Shown in pieces: positions 27,054-35,474 of a stretch of 37,049 nt of DNA. The DNA lies in assembly GCA_937925595.1 (NCBI GenBank), contig CALALQ010000278.1, forward strand, positions 1 through 37,049, written 5' to 3'. This stretch comes from an uncultured Demequina sp. GTDB taxonomy: Bacteria > Actinomycetota > Actinomycetes > Actinomycetales > Demequinaceae. How positions within the stretch are numbered: position 1 is the stretch's first letter; each line of letters starts with the position of its first letter. The notes beneath the pieces were generated by a model. It worked only from the letters and a program-made list of their open reading frames with translations, was not told the DNA's origin and did no database searches. Both the position numbers and the translations under genes were made by a program.

Positions 27054-29007
27054 CGTCGCCTCCGTGCTCGGCTGGCGCGTCCTTCTTGGGCGGCGCCACG
27101 GGTGCCATGCGGGTGGAACGGCGTCCACGGCGAATGGTGCGGATGACGCCCGCCACGACCAGCAGCACCAGGCCAACGGTGAACACCGCGGTGACCGCAT
27201 TTCCCCAGTCGGCGCGCACGCGCACCTTGAGGGTCTGCGGTGCGGCGACCACGTCGCCGTCCGTGTTGTGCAGCGCGAGGGTCGCGTTGACGTTGGCGCT
27301 CTTCACCCCGGTGACGGCCACGTGCGCGGTGAAGTCGCCGCCCGCAGGGATGGTCACCACCGGCTGATCCTCGACAACGAGGTTGGGCGACGCGGAGCGC
27401 ATCACGAGCCGCACGGTCGCATCCACTGGCAGGGCGTTGTGCAGGGTCACCGGCACATTGCCCGACGCTGCGATCAGGTTCACGTCCGATCCCACCGCCA
27501 CCTGGAGACCGTTGAGCGTCGCGTCGACCTCTTCCTTTGCGGCCTCGAAGGCGGTGTCGCGAGCGGTGGGGTCGGAGCGCAGCCCCACCGCAAGCGGCCG
27601 GAGCAGCGCCCTGCCACCAGGGACGTAGATGTCGTTAGGGTCTTCTGCGGTGACGGCGAGTTGGGCGAGGTCGCCAAGGCGGCGCTCGAGCCGCTCGATG
27701 AGTCGTGGGTCGACATCCGAGCTGGTTCCGCGCGGCGCGCTCGAGGCGATCTCTGCGCGGATGGGTCCGTTGATCACGGACTGCACGGTCACCGGAACCA
27801 CCCAGGGCGCCGACAGCAGCTCTGCTGCCGGAAGGGAGGCGCCCGGCCCTGTCAGGTGCCACGCGGTGCCTGGAGCCACCACGACGGGCGAGGCGTTGTC
27901 GCGGGCCATGGCCTCGAGAGCGGCCTCGGCGACAAGCCGCGCGCTGGCATCGGGCAGACCCGGATGGTAGGTCGCGGCGATGCGCGACAGTCCAGCGTCA
28001 GGAACCAGGACGGGCAGCGTTCCCGCGCTCGAGGTGACATCGACAACGGGCGCCGTCACGCCGCCGATCGAGGCGCCAGCCGTCACGTCGATGACCCCGG
28101 CGATGGCGCCGCGCGACGTGGCAAGGGCCACCGTGGGGTCATCGACCACGGGCAGGGTCGCGAGCCACGGCCTGCCTGCGAGCGGGTCGAGCGCGTTCTG
28201 CGCGGAATCCGTCAGCGAGAAAGCGATGAGCTCCTCGTTCTCCGCGTGCGCCAGGGAAGTGAGGTCCACGTCGGCGCTCGGCAGGGCGAAGATCTCGCGA
28301 TTCGCCGCGATGGCGCGGGCCTGAGCATCGTCCGTTATCGTCACCGGGTCGATCGCGAGCGCAACCCCACTGACCATGGCCGCAGTGGCGAGCTGGGCCG
28401 TCCGCTCGGCAGATCCGCTCGCGGTGGCGAGGAAAGCCAACCGCAGCGTCGGGATGTCATTCGCGGCGTACCACGTGACCGCCGCAGTCTGGGTCGCGAT
28501 CACCCCAGCCGGGCTGACCACCTCGACAACCACGCCGTAGACGCCCGCCGTGTTCGCGGGCATGCCGAGCGCTCGCGGCGTCGCGCTGAGGTGCACGGGC
28601 ACCGAGACGCCCGCGGGGAGCACGTTGGTGCCGCCGGCCTGGGTGAGCGGCGTGTCCACAACCAGGGCCGACGCTGCCACCTGGGTGGTCGCGGACGTCG
28701 GGTCCTGCAAGAACGCCCGCAGGGCAGACCGGGAGGTGATGGGGCTGCGGGTCACGGACAGGGTGACGGACAGGTCGCTCACCGCGAGCGCCGTGGGGTT
28801 CGACACCATCGCGGTGGTCTGCAGCGAGTCAGTGGGCTTCATGACTGCGGGCCCGTACTCGGTGAGGGTCAGGGAGACTGCGGGGCCGTGGTCCGCAGCG
28901 AAGGCGGGGCCTTGGGAGCGACTGATGCCAGCGTCGGCCTGTGCACCTACGGCAAGGCCCGCACCAACCAGGGCAAGTGCGGTGACAGCGGCGAGACGGC
29001 GGATCAC
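27046..29007 (-). CDS. DUF6049 family exported membrane protein
   Basis: 653 residues. A signal peptide (about 1-26, RRLAAVTALALVGAGLAVG then AQADA), a large extracellular part of beta-sandwich-like and mixed domains, one membrane helix near 595-620 and a short basic, Lys/Pro cytoplasmic tail. No catalytic motif is seen. Its position between a NUDIX gene and murJ is that of Rv3909, and the family is usually found there. A structural or regulatory role in envelope synthesis with MurJ is an inference. The GTG start overlaps the NUDIX gene stop (GTGA), and its end overlaps the murJ start. Confidence 0.8.
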   Translation of the reverse strand: MIRRLAAVTALALVGAGLAVGAQADAGISRSQGPAFAADHGPAVSLTLTEYGPAVMKPTDSLQTTAMVSNPTALAVSDLSVTLSVTRSPITSRSALRAFLQDPTSATTQVAASALVVDTPLTQAGGTNVLPAGVSVPVHLSATPRALGMPANTAGVYGVVVEVVSPAGVIATQTAAVTWYAANDIPTLRLAFLATASGSAERTAQLATAAMVSGVALAIDPVTITDDAQARAIAANREIFALPSADVDLTSLAHAENEELIAFSLTDSAQNALDPLAGRPWLATLPVVDDPTVALATSRGAIAGVIDVTAGASIGGVTAPVVDVTSSAGTLPVLVPDAGLSRIAATYHPGLPDASARLVAEAALEAMARDNASPVVVAPGTAWHLTGPGASLPAAELLSAPWVVPVTVQSVINGPIRAEIASSAPRGTSSDVDPRLIERLERRLGDLAQLAVTAEDPNDIYVPGGRALLRPLAVGLRSDPTARDTAFEAAKEEVDATLNGLQVAVGSDVNLIAASGNVPVTLHNALPVDATVRLVMRSASPNLVVEDQPVVTIPAGGDFTAHVAVTGVKSANVNATLALHNTDGDVVAAPQTLKVRVRADWGNAVTAVFTVGLVLLVVAGVIRTIRRGRRSTRMAPVAPPKKDAPAEHGGDDG

Positions 29008-29534
29008 GTGGCGATCGACAGCAGGTCCGCCGCGGCCTGCGCCATCTTGCGCTCGTTGGGGAAGGCGAGCTCCGCTGACAGATCCGTGACCGCGATCCAG
29101 CGAGCCTCTTCCGCTTCCTGATCGGGGTCATTGGCGACGGTGATCTCGCCGCCCTTAGCCTCAAGCAGGAAGTGGTGGACCACCTTGTGCACTCGGCGGT
29201 CATCGCCGGTGAACCAGTAATCGATGGTGCCAAGGGCCTGGATGACATCCGCCTCGATGCCGGTCTCCTCGGCGACCTCGCGAACCGCTGCCTGTTCGGG
29301 CGTCTCGCCTCGCTCGATGTGGCCCTTGGGAAGGCACCACTCGAGCTTTCCCGAGCGGTTCCGGCGGCCGATGCATGCGGCATATGCGATGCCGTTCTCG
29401 ATGCGGATGGCAATGCCTCCAGCAGAGATCTCATTGCTGACAGGCAGCTGCTGGGCCGGTCGCTGCGGCGTCGTTGACCCCCCGGCGGGCGGCGCTCCGC
29501 TGGGCGGTCGCGGCACGGGAGGCGACGAGGGCAT
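29004..29534 (-). CDS. NUDIX hydrolase (MutT4-like)
   Basis: 176 residues. A Pro-rich N-terminal tail (about 1-35) precedes the NUDIX domain. The NUDIX box is complete at GHIERGETPEQAAVREVAEETG with its metal-binding Glu residues. The family hydrolyses nucleoside diphosphates linked to another moiety; mycobacterial MutT4 (Rv3908) has the same neighbours. The ATG at 29534 has TACTCT exactly six bases upstream, so a leaderless mRNA is likely, and an upstream open extension is not coding. It heads the NUDIX-DUF6049-murJ operon and diverges from pcnA. Confidence 0.88.
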   Translation of the reverse strand: MPSSPPVPRPPSGAPPAGGSTTPQRPAQQLPVSNEISAGGIAIRIENGIAYAACIGRRNRSGKLEWCLPKGHIERGETPEQAAVREVAEETGIEADVIQALGTIDYWFTGDDRRVHKVVHHFLLEAKGGEITVANDPDQEAEEARWIAVTDLSAELAFPNERKMAQAAADLLSIAT

Positions 29535-29540
29535 GACCCA

Positions 29541-29546
29541 AGAGTA
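29541..29546 (-). promoter_or_regulatory. -10 box, probable leaderless promoter (NUDIX-murJ operon)
   Basis: TACTCT on the minus strand, six bases before ATG 29534. Confidence 0.5.
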
Positions 29547-29586
29547 ACGACGGCCCCGCCGGGGCAGCGTAACCCCCGCCCGTGGG

Positions 29587-31056
29587 ATGCTTGTCCGCAT
29601 GGCTTCCCCCGCATTGCCGTCGCTTGAGGTGTTGCGCCAGCGCAGTGTTGGCCTGTGGTCGGCGCTGCCGCAGGAGGTCCTTGACCTGGCAGAGTTGTTC
29701 CGCGCCGCCGGCCACGAGCTCGCGCTGGTGGGCGGTCCGGTGCGCGACGCGTTCCTTGGGCGCTCCACGGCGGATCTTGATTTCACGACATCTGCAACGC
29801 CTGACGAGACCGAGGCGATCCTGAAGAACTGGTCGCGCGCAACGTGGGACATGGGCCGCGAGTTCGGCACGATCGGGGCACGTCGCGGCGACGTGGTGGT
29901 CGAGGTGACCACGTACCGCGCGGACTCCTATGACGGTGAGACGCGCAAGCCGGTGGTCGAGTTCGGGACCTCGCTTGAGGACGATCTTGCCCGCCGCGAC
30001 TTCACAGTGAATGCGATGGCGGTGCGGCTGCCGCAGATGGAGTTCGTGGATCCGCACGGCGGACTCGAGGATCTCGCGGGTGGCCTGCTGCGCACCCCCA
30101 TCGAGGCGGAGGTGTCCTTTGGAGACGACCCGCTGCGCATGATGCGCGCGGCGCGCTTCGTGTCCCAGCTGGGATTCGACATAGAGCCCGCGACCTTTGC
30201 GGCGATGGCCGAGCTTGCGTCGCGGATCGAGATCGTGTCAGCGGAGCGGGTGCGCGATGAGCTGAACAAGCTGCTGCTTGGCACGTGGGTGCGCGAGGGC
30301 CTTGCGGCGCTCGTGGATTCCGGCCTGGCGCAGCACGTGCTGCCGGAGCTGCCCGCGCTGCGCCTCGAGGTCGACGAGCACCACCACCACAAGGACGTGT
30401 ATGAGCACACGCTCACGGTGGTGGAGCAGGCGATCGCCCTTGAGACGGGACCGGATGGTGCGGTTCCCGGCCCGGATCTGGTGCTGAGGCTTGCCTCGCT
30501 GCTTCACGACGTGGGCAAGCCCGCGACTCGCCGGCTTGAACCGGGCGGCGGCGTCTCCTTCCACCACCACGAGTTGGTGGGTGCACGCATCGCGACCAAG
30601 CGACTCAAGGCGCTGCGCTACGACAAGGAGACCGTGCGCGACGTGTCGCGACTCGTGGAGCTGCACCTGCGATTCCACGGCTACGCGGATGCGCGCTGGT
30701 CAGATTCCGCTGTGCGCCGCTACGTCACGGACGCCGGTCCGCTGCTTGAGCGCCTCCACCGCCTCACCCGCGCCGACGTCACGACGCGCAACCGCCGCAA
30801 GGCCGAACGGCTGTCGTTCGCCTACGACGACCTCGAGGAGCGCATCGCTCAGCTGCGCGCCCAAGAGGAGCTCGACGCGATCCGCCCCGATCTCGACGGC
30901 ACACAGATCATGGAAATCCTTGGGCTCAAGCCCGGTCGCGAGGTGGGAGAGGCGTACCGCCACCTCCTCGAGCTGCGCATGGAGAACGGCCCGCTGGGTC
31001 CCGAGCGCGCCGAGCAGGAGCTCCGAGCATGGTGGGCCTCCCGCAGCGAAAGCTAG
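29587..31056 (+). CDS. pcnA: CCA tRNA nucleotidyltransferase
   Basis: 489 residues, or 485 from the second ATG at 29599. The nucleotidyltransferase domain has LVGGPVRDAFLG and the metal pair in STADLDF, with RRDFTVNAM later. A PolyA_pol RNA-binding part follows, then an HD domain with LLHDVGKP. The enzyme repairs or adds the 3' CCA of tRNA; the HD domain adds phosphohydrolase activity. The family is named pcnA in actinobacteria (Rv3907c). The order is inverted-divergent with the NUDIX gene, as in mycobacteria. Neither start has a clear ribosome site. Confidence 0.94.
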   Translation: MLVRMASPALPSLEVLRQRSVGLWSALPQEVLDLAELFRAAGHELALVGGPVRDAFLGRSTADLDFTTSATPDETEAILKNWSRATWDMGREFGTIGARRGDVVVEVTTYRADSYDGETRKPVVEFGTSLEDDLARRDFTVNAMAVRLPQMEFVDPHGGLEDLAGGLLRTPIEAEVSFGDDPLRMMRAARFVSQLGFDIEPATFAAMAELASRIEIVSAERVRDELNKLLLGTWVREGLAALVDSGLAQHVLPELPALRLEVDEHHHHKDVYEHTLTVVEQAIALETGPDGAVPGPDLVLRLASLLHDVGKPATRRLEPGGGVSFHHHELVGARIATKRLKALRYDKETVRDVSRLVELHLRFHGYADARWSDSAVRRYVTDAGPLLERLHRLTRADVTTRNRRKAERLSFAYDDLEERIAQLRAQEELDAIRPDLDGTQIMEILGLKPGREVGEAYRHLLELRMENGPLGPERAEQELRAWWASRSES

Positions 31057-31077
31057 CCCGGCCCCTACCCCACCACC

Positions 31078-31133
31078 CGGTTGAGGCAACTCACATGCAC
31101 TGAATCGGGGTGAGTGCCCTCGGTTGAGGCAAC
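31078..31133 (+). repeat. Left arm of a 56-bp inverted repeat around the endonuclease gene
   Basis: The arm matches the reverse complement of 32155-32210 at 50 of 56 positions without gaps. Each arm has an inner direct repeat of about 13 bases, CGGTTGAGGCAAC here at 31078 and 31121. GTGAGTGCC (31110-31118) can pair with GGCAACTCAC (31128-31137), forming a hairpin with one bulge that could end transcription. Confidence 0.85.
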
Positions 31134-31164
31134 TCACTCGCACCACGGGGTGGATGAGCCGGGT

Positions 31165-32079
31165 CTAGGCAGCCCACTGCGACCTTGCGCGAGCCTCGAT
31201 GGTCTCAAGGGCAACTTCCCGGCACCACTGCGGATTCTCGAAGACGGACCTGCGCGAGAACCGTACTGTCGCAATGCCTGCGGTCGACAGGAGCGCGTCT
31301 CGGCGAAGGTCGCGCGTGCGGTACTCAGTCCCGTCGTGGGTGCCGTCGCCATCGAGCTCAAAGGCCGTCAGCGTCGGCATGTGGAAAGCGTCAACGCGGA
31401 AACTCTCGCCGCGCACTCGTACACGATGCTGATACACCATCGCCTCAAACTCGGAACCGGTGAACACGGTGGTCATGCCGCGCTCTTCGAGGTAACTCTC
31501 CGCGCCGGCCTTGATCAGGCGAAGCCGCTCCAGCAGGTCGCGCTTTGCGGGGATGCGGGTCAGTGTCCTGGCGAGGTCATCCATGGTCGTTGGCGACACC
31601 AGTCCCGCTCGTACCGCACCGTGGACAAACGACGCGCGCCGACGCTGCGGCACCTGGCCATACCCCAACACCAATGCGAGGTCCGGCTTGGTGCTCGCGG
31701 TTCGCGGCGTCCAGATGGTGAGTGGAAAGGGCATCGTGAGGGAGCGCACCCTGATCCACGGGGGTCCGCTGCGGTGCCGCCACTTGGGCACCGCCACCTG
31801 AATCAGGTCGATGGGTTCGGGGCTATAGCCGCACACGGCGAGCGCCGCTAGGCCGGTGAGTGCGGCGTGCGGACCGGCCCACTCGACGGCCGCGCGAGAG
31901 CGCATGATCCATGAGTCGGCGTGCAGCGACAGGCAGTACTGATCGGGAACCAGCCGCGTGAGCTCGCCGCTGTGCAGTCCGCGGGTGATCGTTCGCGGGT
32001 GAACTTCTTCGCACAGCTCAGCGAAGGTGCGCGGCGCTGTGTCCGACGCCAGAACACGCGTGATCTTGGACTCCTGCAC
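31165..32079 (-). CDS. AbiEi-like winged-helix / DUF559 (PD-(D/E)XK, Vsr-like) protein
   Basis: 304 residues from the GTG at 32079; the frame is open to a GTG at 32151 (328 residues). Residues ~10-70 resemble the winged-helix N-terminus of AbiEi-type antitoxin-domain proteins (FAELCEEVHPRTITRGLHSGELTRL). The C-terminal ~90 residues fit the DUF559/Vsr-like nuclease fold: YLEERG, then RVDAFHMP with Asp230, FELDGDGTHDG with Glu241 and Asp243, and RDLRRDALL before ATVRFSR. A DNA endonuclease role is inferred. Start choice rests on TTCACT six bases before the GTG. No partner toxin gene is adjacent. The gene is boxed by 56-bp inverted repeats. Confidence 0.7.
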   Translation of the reverse strand: MQESKITRVLASDTAPRTFAELCEEVHPRTITRGLHSGELTRLVPDQYCLSLHADSWIMRSRAAVEWAGPHAALTGLAALAVCGYSPEPIDLIQVAVPKWRHRSGPPWIRVRSLTMPFPLTIWTPRTASTKPDLALVLGYGQVPQRRRASFVHGAVRAGLVSPTTMDDLARTLTRIPAKRDLLERLRLIKAGAESYLEERGMTTVFTGSEFEAMVYQHRVRVRGESFRVDAFHMPTLTAFELDGDGTHDGTEYRTRDLRRDALLSTAGIATVRFSRRSVFENPQWCREVALETIEARARSQWAA

Positions 32080-32129
32080 GCGCCAAGTGAATCGCGCCGG
32101 AGGGCGCCGTGGTGGGGTCGCGCCAGATC

Positions 32130-32138
32130 TGTGGATAA
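32130..32138 (-). promoter_or_regulatory. Perfect DnaA-box sequence upstream of the endonuclease gene
   Basis: TTATCCACA on the minus strand, about 50 bases before the preferred start at 32079. It may be chance; it is far from the origin. Confidence 0.4.
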
Positions 32139-32154
32139 GCGCCAGTGCCACTGG

Positions 32155-32210
32155 GTTGCCTAAACCGAGCGCAGTCAGCCCGATTCAGTGCATGTGAGCT
32201 GCCTAAACCG
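32155..32210 (-). repeat. Right arm of the 56-bp inverted repeat
   Basis: Reverse complement of 31078-31133 with six mismatches. Its inner copies of GCCTAAACCG are at 32158 and 32201. It overlaps the last eight bases of the neighbouring MFS gene, so that gene's TAG stop (32205-32203) comes from the repeat. Confidence 0.85.
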
Positions 32211-33510
32211 CTGGGGGTGGGGGCGTGGTCGCCGGCTGGCGCGGGCTTTTTGCGTAGACCACTGCGCAGGCACCATAGGCAAGCACCAGCCCAGCCATGA
32301 CCGGCTGCGAGTAGCCGTCGTCCGGCAACAGGAAAGCGGCAAGAGCCGCGGCGCCAATGAACGCCACGTTGTACAGCACGTCATACAGCGTGAAGGCACG
32401 GCCGCGCACGGAGTCGTCGGTATCGCGCTGGATGATCGTGTCGATCGCGATCTTCGCTCCCTGCACCGCGAAGGACACGATCACGGCGGCGGTGAGCAGC
32501 GTCCACGTCTCAGTCGAGACCGCGAGCAGCCCCTGCCCCACCGCGCCCACACACAGGCACAGCACGATCCACTTGTGGCGGTCCACGCGATGCCCCAGCG
32601 CGGGCGTCAGCACCGCCGCGATCGCAAACCCCACCGCGGCGAAGCCCAACACGATCGTGAAGTTCGCGAGGGCGTCCGTCCCGCCCTTCGCCCCGCCGAA
32701 CAGCGTGCGAGACATGAGGATCGCGGCCACAAACAGGATTCCGTAGAGCAGTCGCTGCGCCGCCATCACGCCCAGCGCGTGGAGGGGGGTCCGACGCTGC
32801 GCCAAGTGCCGCACACCGCTCGCCAGTTCTGCCACCAGTTCGCGGGCTTGGGCCCAGAACCGCAGCCTCTCCAGTGGATGCACGGGACCGAGCTCGGTGC
32901 GCTTGAGGAGGGTGGCGAGCCACGACGAGATGCCGAAGGCGACGCCGGCGCCAATGAGCGCCGCGAGCGCAATCGACTCGTCGGACGAGTGCGGCGCGAA
33001 GAATGACAGCACCGCACCCACGCCGCCGCCCACCACAGCGGCGAGCGTGCCAAGCGTGGGCAGCACGGAGTTCGCCGCAAGCAGCTCGGAAGGCGGCACC
33101 ACTTGCGGAATGCCGGCGGTGAGGGCCGCGAGCAGGAAGCGATTGACGGACAGCGTGAGCAGCGCGAGTCCATACAGCGACCACTTGGGGGCGCTTCCGG
33201 CGACGCACGCGATGATGGCGCCCACGAGCAGCAGCCGCACCAGGTTGCCCACCAGCACGATCCGCTGCCGCTGCCAGCGGTCGGTGAGCGGCCCCACGAA
33301 GGGTCCGACAATGGTGAACGGCGCGAGCAGCGTCGCGAACCCGATCGCGATGTCGCGGCCGGACGTCGCATGCGTGGGATCGAAGAAGAATGCGGTCGCA
33401 ATTCCCACCTGGAACATGCCGTCGCCCAGCTGCGACATGAGGCGCGAGTAGGTCAGCCTGCGGAATCCTCTGGCCCTCCAAAGCACCGTGAGGTCCGTGG
33501 CTAACGACAT
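32203..33510 (-). CDS. MFS transporter, drug-efflux type
   Basis: About 435 residues with twelve membrane segments. The N-terminus FRRLTYSRLMSQLGDGMFQVGIA and the loop VGPLTDRWQRQRIVLVGN fit the MFS motif A region (GxLaDrxxrr). It belongs with the MFS_3/enterobactin-exporter-like permeases common in actinobacteria; substrate is unknown. ATG 33510 is chosen because TAGTCT stands six bases upstream, the leaderless geometry; a GTG at 33516 is the alternative. The C-terminal end is Pro-rich and its stop codon lies in the inverted-repeat arm of the endonuclease element, so the original C-terminus may have been changed. Confidence 0.85.
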   Translation of the reverse strand: MSLATDLTVLWRARGFRRLTYSRLMSQLGDGMFQVGIATAFFFDPTHATSGRDIAIGFATLLAPFTIVGPFVGPLTDRWQRQRIVLVGNLVRLLLVGAIIACVAGSAPKWSLYGLALLTLSVNRFLLAALTAGIPQVVPPSELLAANSVLPTLGTLAAVVGGGVGAVLSFFAPHSSDESIALAALIGAGVAFGISSWLATLLKRTELGPVHPLERLRFWAQARELVAELASGVRHLAQRRTPLHALGVMAAQRLLYGILFVAAILMSRTLFGGAKGGTDALANFTIVLGFAAVGFAIAAVLTPALGHRVDRHKWIVLCLCVGAVGQGLLAVSTETWTLLTAAVIVSFAVQGAKIAIDTIIQRDTDDSVRGRAFTLYDVLYNVAFIGAAALAAFLLPDDGYSQPVMAGLVLAYGACAVVYAKSPRQPATTPPPPAV

Positions 33511-33516
33511 GGACAC

Positions 33517-33522
33517 AGACTA
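33517..33522 (-). promoter_or_regulatory. -10 box, probable leaderless promoter (MFS gene)
   Basis: TAGTCT on the minus strand, six bases before ATG 33510. It is only eight bases from the opposing box at 33530. Confidence 0.5.
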
Positions 33523-33529
33523 GGGGCCG

Positions 33530-33535
33530 TAGCAT
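33530..33535 (+). promoter_or_regulatory. -10 box, probable leaderless promoter (acyltransferase)
   Basis: TAGCAT, six bases before ATG 33542. With the box at 33517 it makes a compact divergent leaderless pair in a 31-base gap. Confidence 0.5.
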
Positions 33536-33541
33536 CGCGGC

Positions 33542-34879
33542 ATGACCGTTGACGTCGACGCTCTTGCCAAGGCCACGCCTGCGACCCGCGATCGCTACAT
33601 CGACGCGTTGCGAGTGCTCGCGCTCGGCGGGGTCATCATGGGCCACTACCTCATGGCCGTCGTGACGTGGGGACCGGGCGAGAACGTGGGCTTCACGAAC
33701 ATCCTCGCCGTGGAGCCGTGGACGCGCTGGATGACCCTCGCGCTCCAGGTCATGCCCCTGTTTTTCGCGGTGGGCGGCTTCGCGCATGCGGTCGCCTGGC
33801 GATCCACGGCCCGACGCTCTGGCGGCTACGCGGACTTCGTCGCCGCCCGCATCGGTCGCCTTATTCGTCCCGCGCTGATCTATGTGGGCGTGTGGTTCGT
33901 GTTGAGCATCGTCATCACGCTGATCTGGGGTCACGCGATCGACCCGGTGCTGCAGATCGTGGGTCAGCTGCTGTGGTTCATCGGCATCTACCTCATCGCG
34001 GCCGCGTTCGCCCCCGCCCTGCTGCGCGCGCATGAGCGTTTTGGGATTGGCGCGCTCGCGGCGCTCATTGTCGCGGCGGCCGCGGTGGACATCCTGCGTC
34101 TCACAGGCACCGTTGACGGCCTCAAGTGGCTGAACTTCGCCTTCGTGTGGCTTGCGATCCATCAGTTGGGCTTCTTCTACGCGGACGGCGTGCACGAGAG
34201 TCTTGGGGCGCGTCGCCTTGGTGCGATCCTCTTCGTCGTGGGCGCGGGGGCTGTCGCGGTCCTCACCACGGCCGGCCCTTATGGCATCTCGATGGTGAGC
34301 TACGAGGGTGAGAAGCTCAGCAACCTCGCTCCGCCAACGGTCGTGCTGCTCGCGTTCGGCATCGCGCAGGCCGGCGTCGCGCTCATGCTCCGCGAGTGGG
34401 CGACGCGCCAGCTCCAGAAGCCTGCCGCGTGGAAGGCGATCATCGTCGGCGGCTCGATGGCGATGACCGCGTTCCTGTGGCACTTCACCGCTCTGGTGGC
34501 AGTCAACGGACTGTGGTGGTGGCTCGGACCAGACACCGCGCCCCAAGGCGGCAGCGCCGCGTGGTGGTGGGCCAAGCTCTACCTGCTGGTCCCGTACCTC
34601 GCGTTGGTGGCGGCGCTCGTGCTGGTGTTCCGCACCTTTGAGCGCTTCCCCAGTCCGCCCCCTGCCGGCCCGACGCTGTGGCGCACTCTCACCGCAGCGC
34701 TCGGAGTGGCGTGTGGCATCGTCGGCATGATCGGGTTCGCGGCGGTTGGCTTCCGCGGCATCGTGGATCTGTACGTGGTGGAGGTCGTCGGCGTGCCGAT
34801 GAGTTCCGTGGCCGCGCTTGTCTTGGTGGTTGCCTCTGCGGTGCTCACCACGGCCGCAGTCCGCAAAGGGCGGCGCTGA
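33542..34879 (+). CDS. Acyltransferase 3 family membrane protein
   Basis: 445 residues with about ten membrane helices. It starts with RDRYIDALRVLALGGVIMGHYL, the typical first helix of acyltransferase-3 proteins, with the conserved Arg and the His of GHY. A second His occurs in FLWHFTALVAVNGLWWW. The family O-acylates cell-surface sugars, antibiotics or peptidoglycan at the membrane; the target is unknown. A strong terminator follows seven bases after the stop. The start is leaderless-type, with TAGCAT six bases upstream. Confidence 0.86.
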   Translation: MTVDVDALAKATPATRDRYIDALRVLALGGVIMGHYLMAVVTWGPGENVGFTNILAVEPWTRWMTLALQVMPLFFAVGGFAHAVAWRSTARRSGGYADFVAARIGRLIRPALIYVGVWFVLSIVITLIWGHAIDPVLQIVGQLLWFIGIYLIAAAFAPALLRAHERFGIGALAALIVAAAAVDILRLTGTVDGLKWLNFAFVWLAIHQLGFFYADGVHESLGARRLGAILFVVGAGAVAVLTTAGPYGISMVSYEGEKLSNLAPPTVVLLAFGIAQAGVALMLREWATRQLQKPAAWKAIIVGGSMAMTAFLWHFTALVAVNGLWWWLGPDTAPQGGSAAWWWAKLYLLVPYLALVAALVLVFRTFERFPSPPPAGPTLWRTLTAALGVACGIVGMIGFAAVGFRGIVDLYVVEVVGVPMSSVAALVLVVASAVLTTAAVRKGRR

Positions 34880-34885
34880 CCCAAC

Positions 34886-34911
34886 CGGAGCGTGGATCGC
34901 TCCGTTCTTTT
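34886..34911 (+). terminator. Rho-independent terminator after the acyltransferase gene
   Basis: CGGAGCG (34886-34892), loop TGGAT, CGCTCCG (34898-34904), then TTCTTTT. Perfect 7-bp GC-rich stem with a T-run. Confidence 0.9.
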
Positions 34912-34925
34912 GACGTGGAGGGCCC

Positions 34926-35474
34926 GTGACATCGCACAGCGAGTCGGTCAGGTGGGACGCAGCCCTCACCGAGCTGGCCGAGCAGCGCTACCCCCGCCTG
35001 TTGGGTCGAGCACTGCTCTTATGCGGCGATCGGGAGCTCGCGGAGGACCTAGTCCAGGAGGCACTTGTGGCGACGCTGAAGACGCGACGAACCTTCGAGT
35101 CAATCGCGCAGGCAGAGCAGTACGTGCGCCGCGCCATCGCCTCGAGGTATGTCGACACCGTGCGCAGCGAGAGCGCCGCGCGGCGCCGCGAGCGTGACGT
35201 CTTTGAGCACACCAACGTGAGCGACCACGCAGGTGCCGTGGGCGCCGCCCTCGACGTGGCGTCGGCCCTGCGGACGCTGCCGCCGCGAGAGCGAGCCTGC
35301 GTCGCGCTGCGCTATCTCGACGGGCTCAGCACCAAGGAGACGGCGCGCGCGCTGGGGCTGAGCGAGGGTTCGGTGAAGAGGTACCTCTCGGACGGGATTC
35401 ACGCGCTTAACGGGCTGCTGGGCAGTCACGAGTTGCCGCGACGGGGACACGCGAGTGCGGGAGGTGCACTGTGA
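34926..35474 (+). CDS. ECF sigma factor, SigE family
   Basis: 182 residues. Region 2 shows RALLLCGDRELAEDLVQEALVATLKTRRTF and region 4 shows LPPRERACVALRYLDGLSTKETARALGLSEGSVKRYLSDGIHAL, a standard helix-turn-helix for -35 recognition. It directs RNA polymerase to a stress or envelope regulon. The GTG start has GGAGG six bases before it. The stop overlaps the next gene (GTGA), whose product has a membrane helix and is the likely anti-sigma partner. This is not at the sigM position near murJ seen in mycobacteria. Confidence 0.9.
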   Translation: MTSHSESVRWDAALTELAEQRYPRLLGRALLLCGDRELAEDLVQEALVATLKTRRTFESIAQAEQYVRRAIASRYVDTVRSESAARRRERDVFEHTNVSDHAGAVGAALDVASALRTLPPRERACVALRYLDGLSTKETARALGLSEGSVKRYLSDGIHALNGLLGSHELPRRGHASAGGAL

